Assembly (NCBI GenBank): GCA_029859385.1
Contig: JAOUDF010000031.1
Span: forward strand, 1 to 16,714
DNA: 16,714 nt
Direction of reading: 5' to 3'
Origin: Nitrospirota bacterium
GTDB lineage: Bacteria; Nitrospirota; JAOUDF01
Every line of letters starts with the position of its first letter. Position 1 is the first letter of the stretch. Made by a program: the position numbers and the translations under genes. The notes under the pieces were generated by a model that was not told the DNA's origin, searched no databases, and saw only the letters and a list, made by a program, of their open reading frames with translations. Positions 14,021-16,714 of this stretch are shown here, one piece after another.

Positions 14021-16714
14021 ATGATCGACAAACTCATCACCTTTGCCCTGAGGCAGAGGCTGCTGATACTGATCGCCGTGGCCCTCCTTGTGGGCTTCGG
14101 CATATATTCATACACGAAACTGCCCATTGACGCCTTCCCCGACGTCACCGGCAACCAGGTGCAGGTCATTACCAAGGCGACAGGTCGCTCGCCGGTTGAG
14201 GTGGAAAAGCTGGTCACCTACCCGGTGGAGATGCAGATGCAGGGGCTTCCGCGGATGGTGGAGCTGCGCTCCCTTTCCAAATTCGGCCTCTCCGTGGTGA
14301 CCGTGGTGTTCGAGGACGGGGTGGACATCTACTTCGCCCGGCAGCTCGTCATGGAGCGGCTCATGGAGGCCAGGGAGCGGCTGCCCGAAGGGGTGGAACC
14401 CACCATGGGGCCGATATCCACCGGGCTTGGGGAGATATACCAGTACACTCTTGAAAGAGGCGATGACGGTACGGGCGGTTCACGAACAGCCCCTACAACA
14501 AACGACCTCATGGACCTGCGCGCCATCCAGGACTGGATCGTGCGCCCCATCCTCAAGACCGTGCCGGGCGTGACCGACGTCAACTCCTTCGGCGGCTATG
14601 TAAAGCAGTACCAGATTCAGGTGGAGCCCGCGGCCCTTGCCAAGTACAACCTCACCCTGCACGAGATCTTCGAGAGGGTGGCCGCGAGCAACGCCAACGC
14701 CGGCGGCAACGTCATCGAGCACGGAGCCGAGCAATACGTGGTGCGGGGACTGGGACTCATCGGCTCGATGGAGGAGATTGGCGACATCGTAGTGAAAGAG
14801 CACGAGGGTTCACCGGTCTTTGTGCGGGACGTGGCCAGGGTGACCCCTGCTCCGGAGACCAGGCAAGGGTCGGTGGTCAAGGACGGCAAGGGCGAGTCCG
14901 TGGCCGGGATTGTGCTGATGGTCATGGGCGGCAGCGGCAAGGAGGTAGTAGCCGGCGTCAAGGCAAAGGTGCAGGAGATAAACAGTAGCGGAGTCCTGCC
15001 CGACGGTGCAAAGATCATCCCCTTTTACGACAGGTCGGAACTGGTGGAGAAGTGCATCGGCACCGTCACCACGGCCCTGGCTGAAGGGGCCATCCTTGTC
15101 ATAATCGTCCTCTATCTCTTCCTGCGCAACCTGCGCGGGGCGCTGGTGGTGGCCGTCACCCTGCCACTGGCGGTGCTGGCCACCTTCATCATAATGCGGG
15201 AGGTGGGGCTCACCGCCAACCTCATGTCCCTCGGCGGCCTGGCCATATCGCTTGGCATGATCGTCGACGCGGCCATCATCCAGGTGGAGAACGTCCAGCG
15301 GCATTTGTCGGACAGCGCCGCTGGAAAGGCCAAAATACTCACGGTGCTGGAGGCGGTACTGGAGGTGCGAAAGCCCAGCCTCTTCGGCGAGCTGATTATC
15401 GCCCTCACCTTCCTCCCGCTGCTCACGCTGGAGGGGATGGAGGGTAAGATGTTCATCCCCCTGGCCCTCACCGTAATCATGGCCCTCTTCGCCTCCCTGC
15501 TCCTGTCTGTCTTCGTCATCCCGGTGCTGGCATCGTTCTTTATGAAGGCCGGTAAAGAGAAGGAGAGCATCCTCGTGACCTGGGCCAGGCAGGCGTATCA
15601 CCCCGTCCTTGCCTGGACCATGCGGCACAGGAAGGCGGTGCTGTCGGGCGCGGCGGCGCTTTTTGCAGGCACGCTGTCCCTCGTCCCCTTCCTGGGCACC
15701 GAGTTCATCCCCACCCTGGACGAGGGTTCACTCACCACCCAGATAATCCGCCTTCCCAACATCTCCATGACCGAGTCGGTGGAGATAGAGAAGAAGACCC
15801 AGCAGGTGCTCATGAAGTTCCCCGAAGTGGTGACGGTGGTTTCCAAGATAGGCGCCGCCGAGATCGCCACCGACCCCATGGGGCCCAACATCAGTGACCC
15901 TATCGTCATCCTCAAGCCCAAGGACCAGTGGAAGACCGCCAGAACCAAGGAGGAACTGGTGGAAAAGATCCGCGAGGAGCTGGAGAAGGTTCCCGGCATA
16001 GGGATCAACGTCACCCAGCCCATCGCGCTGCGGGTAGACGAGCTCATCTCGGGCGTAAAATCCCAGATCGCCGTAAAACTCTTCGGCGAAGACATGGATA
16101 TCCTCCACGAAAAGGCGGCCGAGATCGCGAAGGCCCTCTCCCCGGTCAAAGGCGTCACCGACCTGCGGGTTGAACAGGTAGCCGGGCAGACCTACCTCGA
16201 AGTGGATATCGACCGCCGCCGCATAGCCCGCTACGGTATCAACGTAGCCGACGTGCAGGAGGTCATCGAGACCGCCGTGGGCGGCAAGACCGCCACCGAG
16301 GTCTTTGAGGGAGACCGGCGTTTTGCGGTGGCAGTGCGCTTTCCTGAAGAGTACAGAAACAGCGTCGAGGCCATCGGGAGGATCACCGTGAAGGGTTCAG
16401 GCGGCGCCCGCATACCCCTGGCCTCTCTGGCCGATATCAGGCTGACCGAAGGACCGGTACAGGTGAGCCGCGAGAATACCCGGCGCCGTGTCGTCATCGA
16501 GTGCAACGTGGAAGGCAGGGACATTGGCGGCTTCGTGGCCGAGGCCCAGCAGAGGTTAGGGGCGCAGGTCAAGCTGCCTGCGGGATATTACGTGACGTGG
16601 GGCGGCGCCTTCGAGAACCAGCAGCGGGCCATGAAGCGGCTCGCCGTCATTGTGCCGCTCACCGTGGCCCTTATCTTCTTTTTGCTCTTCTCCACCTTCA
16701 ACTCGCTCAGGCAT
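14021..16714 (+). CDS. Heavy-metal RND efflux pump, CzcA/CusA family (3' end outside window)
   Basis: Proton-driven inner-membrane pump of the HME-RND family, moving metal cations from periplasm or cytoplasm into the channel. The visible 898 residues start MIDKLITFALRQRLLILIAV behind AGGAGG; full-length relatives have about 1,020-1,040, so roughly 130 residues lie beyond the window. Seen in order: TM1, the first periplasmic domain (PIDAFPDVTGNQVQV, about 36-50; the usual family opening), TM2-6 from about 345 with GGLAISLGMIVDAAIIQVEN (405-424; D416 and E423 are the proton-relay candidates), and the second periplasmic loop (GTEFIPTLDEGSLTTQIIRLP, then ATDPMGPNISDPIVILKP, then RVDELISGVKSQIAVKLFG). 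It is 15 bases after the adaptor gene. Metal specificity is uncertain: S410 replaces the first CzcA aspartate (CusA-like) but the CusA methionine triad is not seen. Confidence 0.95.
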   Translation, partial: MIDKLITFALRQRLLILIAVALLVGFGIYSYTKLPIDAFPDVTGNQVQVITKATGRSPVEVEKLVTYPVEMQMQGLPRMVELRSLSKFGLSVVTVVFEDGVDIYFARQLVMERLMEARERLPEGVEPTMGPISTGLGEIYQYTLERGDDGTGGSRTAPTTNDLMDLRAIQDWIVRPILKTVPGVTDVNSFGGYVKQYQIQVEPAALAKYNLTLHEIFERVAASNANAGGNVIEHGAEQYVVRGLGLIGSMEEIGDIVVKEHEGSPVFVRDVARVTPAPETRQGSVVKDGKGESVAGIVLMVMGGSGKEVVAGVKAKVQEINSSGVLPDGAKIIPFYDRSELVEKCIGTVTTALAEGAILVIIVLYLFLRNLRGALVVAVTLPLAVLATFIIMREVGLTANLMSLGGLAISLGMIVDAAIIQVENVQRHLSDSAAGKAKILTVLEAVLEVRKPSLFGELIIALTFLPLLTLEGMEGKMFIPLALTVIMALFASLLLSVFVIPVLASFFMKAGKEKESILVTWARQAYHPVLAWTMRHRKAVLSGAAALFAGTLSLVPFLGTEFIPTLDEGSLTTQIIRLPNISMTESVEIEKKTQQVLMKFPEVVTVVSKIGAAEIATDPMGPNISDPIVILKPKDQWKTARTKEELVEKIREELEKVPGIGINVTQPIALRVDELISGVKSQIAVKLFGEDMDILHEKAAEIAKALSPVKGVTDLRVEQVAGQTYLEVDIDRRRIARYGINVADVQEVIETAVGGKTATEVFEGDRRFAVAVRFPEEYRNSVEAIGRITVKGSGGARIPLASLADIRLTEGPVQVSRENTRRRVVIECNVEGRDIGGFVAEAQQRLGAQVKLPAGYYVTWGGAFENQQRAMKRLAVIVPLTVALIFFLLFSTFNSLRH

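Noticed and set aside
14810..15628. Minus-strand open frame of 272 codons inside the RND pump
   Set aside because: Antisense to clear pump sequence and rich in His/Gln/Glu/Asp, as expected from reading TM segments backwards.

Overview
The window is about 16.7 kb of fairly GC-rich, densely coded bacterial DNA. It looks like the chromosome of a Gram-negative bacterium: it encodes a tripartite envelope efflux system, a lipoprotein-type adaptor and a one-piece tmRNA. The gene order yicC-gmk-rpoZ-coaBC, the unusual omega subunit (its N-terminus reads MEIIALPIQ and it has a long acidic tail) and the rpiB-glyA-dCMP deaminase-nrdR cluster suggest Nitrospirota or a deltaproteobacterial (Desulfobacterota-like) lineage. 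I infer this from remembered family patterns; no search was run.

Region by region. (1) 1-710, minus: 5' part of moaA (molybdenum cofactor), cut by the window start, divergent from smpB. (2) 858-1785, plus: smpB, then ssrA (tmRNA, tag ANSYEYAVAA) with a strong intrinsic terminator; together they form the trans-translation ribosome-rescue system. (3) About 1790-2825: an AT-richer accessory patch directly downstream of ssrA. It holds one minus-strand gene that joins a nucleoside-deoxyribosyltransferase/TIR-like domain to an RpoA-CTD-like helix-hairpin-helix module. This is the best candidate for something unusual in the window. (4) 2826-6106, minus, transcribed right to left: rpiB, glyA, dCMP deaminase, nrdR and a pyridoxamine-phosphate-oxidase-fold flavoprotein. 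The first four concern pentose phosphate, one-carbon units and deoxynucleotide supply and control. (5) 6238-9496, plus: yicC, gmk, rpoZ, coaBC behind a good sigma-70-type promoter; gmk/rpoZ and rpoZ/coaBC are tightly packed or overlapping. (6) 9554-10996, plus: a TPR protein with a long acidic disordered middle. (7) 11064-16714, plus: a heavy-metal efflux operon consisting of a small Cys/His-rich exported CzcI-like protein, a CzcC/CusC outer-membrane channel, a His-rich CzcB/CusB adaptor lipoprotein, and a CzcA/CusA RND pump cut by the window end.

No gene-free stretch exceeds 300 bases. The longest gaps are 2617-2825 (edge of the accessory patch, nothing recognised), 6107-6307 (divergent rpiB/yicC promoter region with small inverted repeats), 711-857 (divergent moaA/smpB promoters) and 11388-11517. 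No transposase, integrase, CRISPR array, tRNA or rRNA gene was seen.
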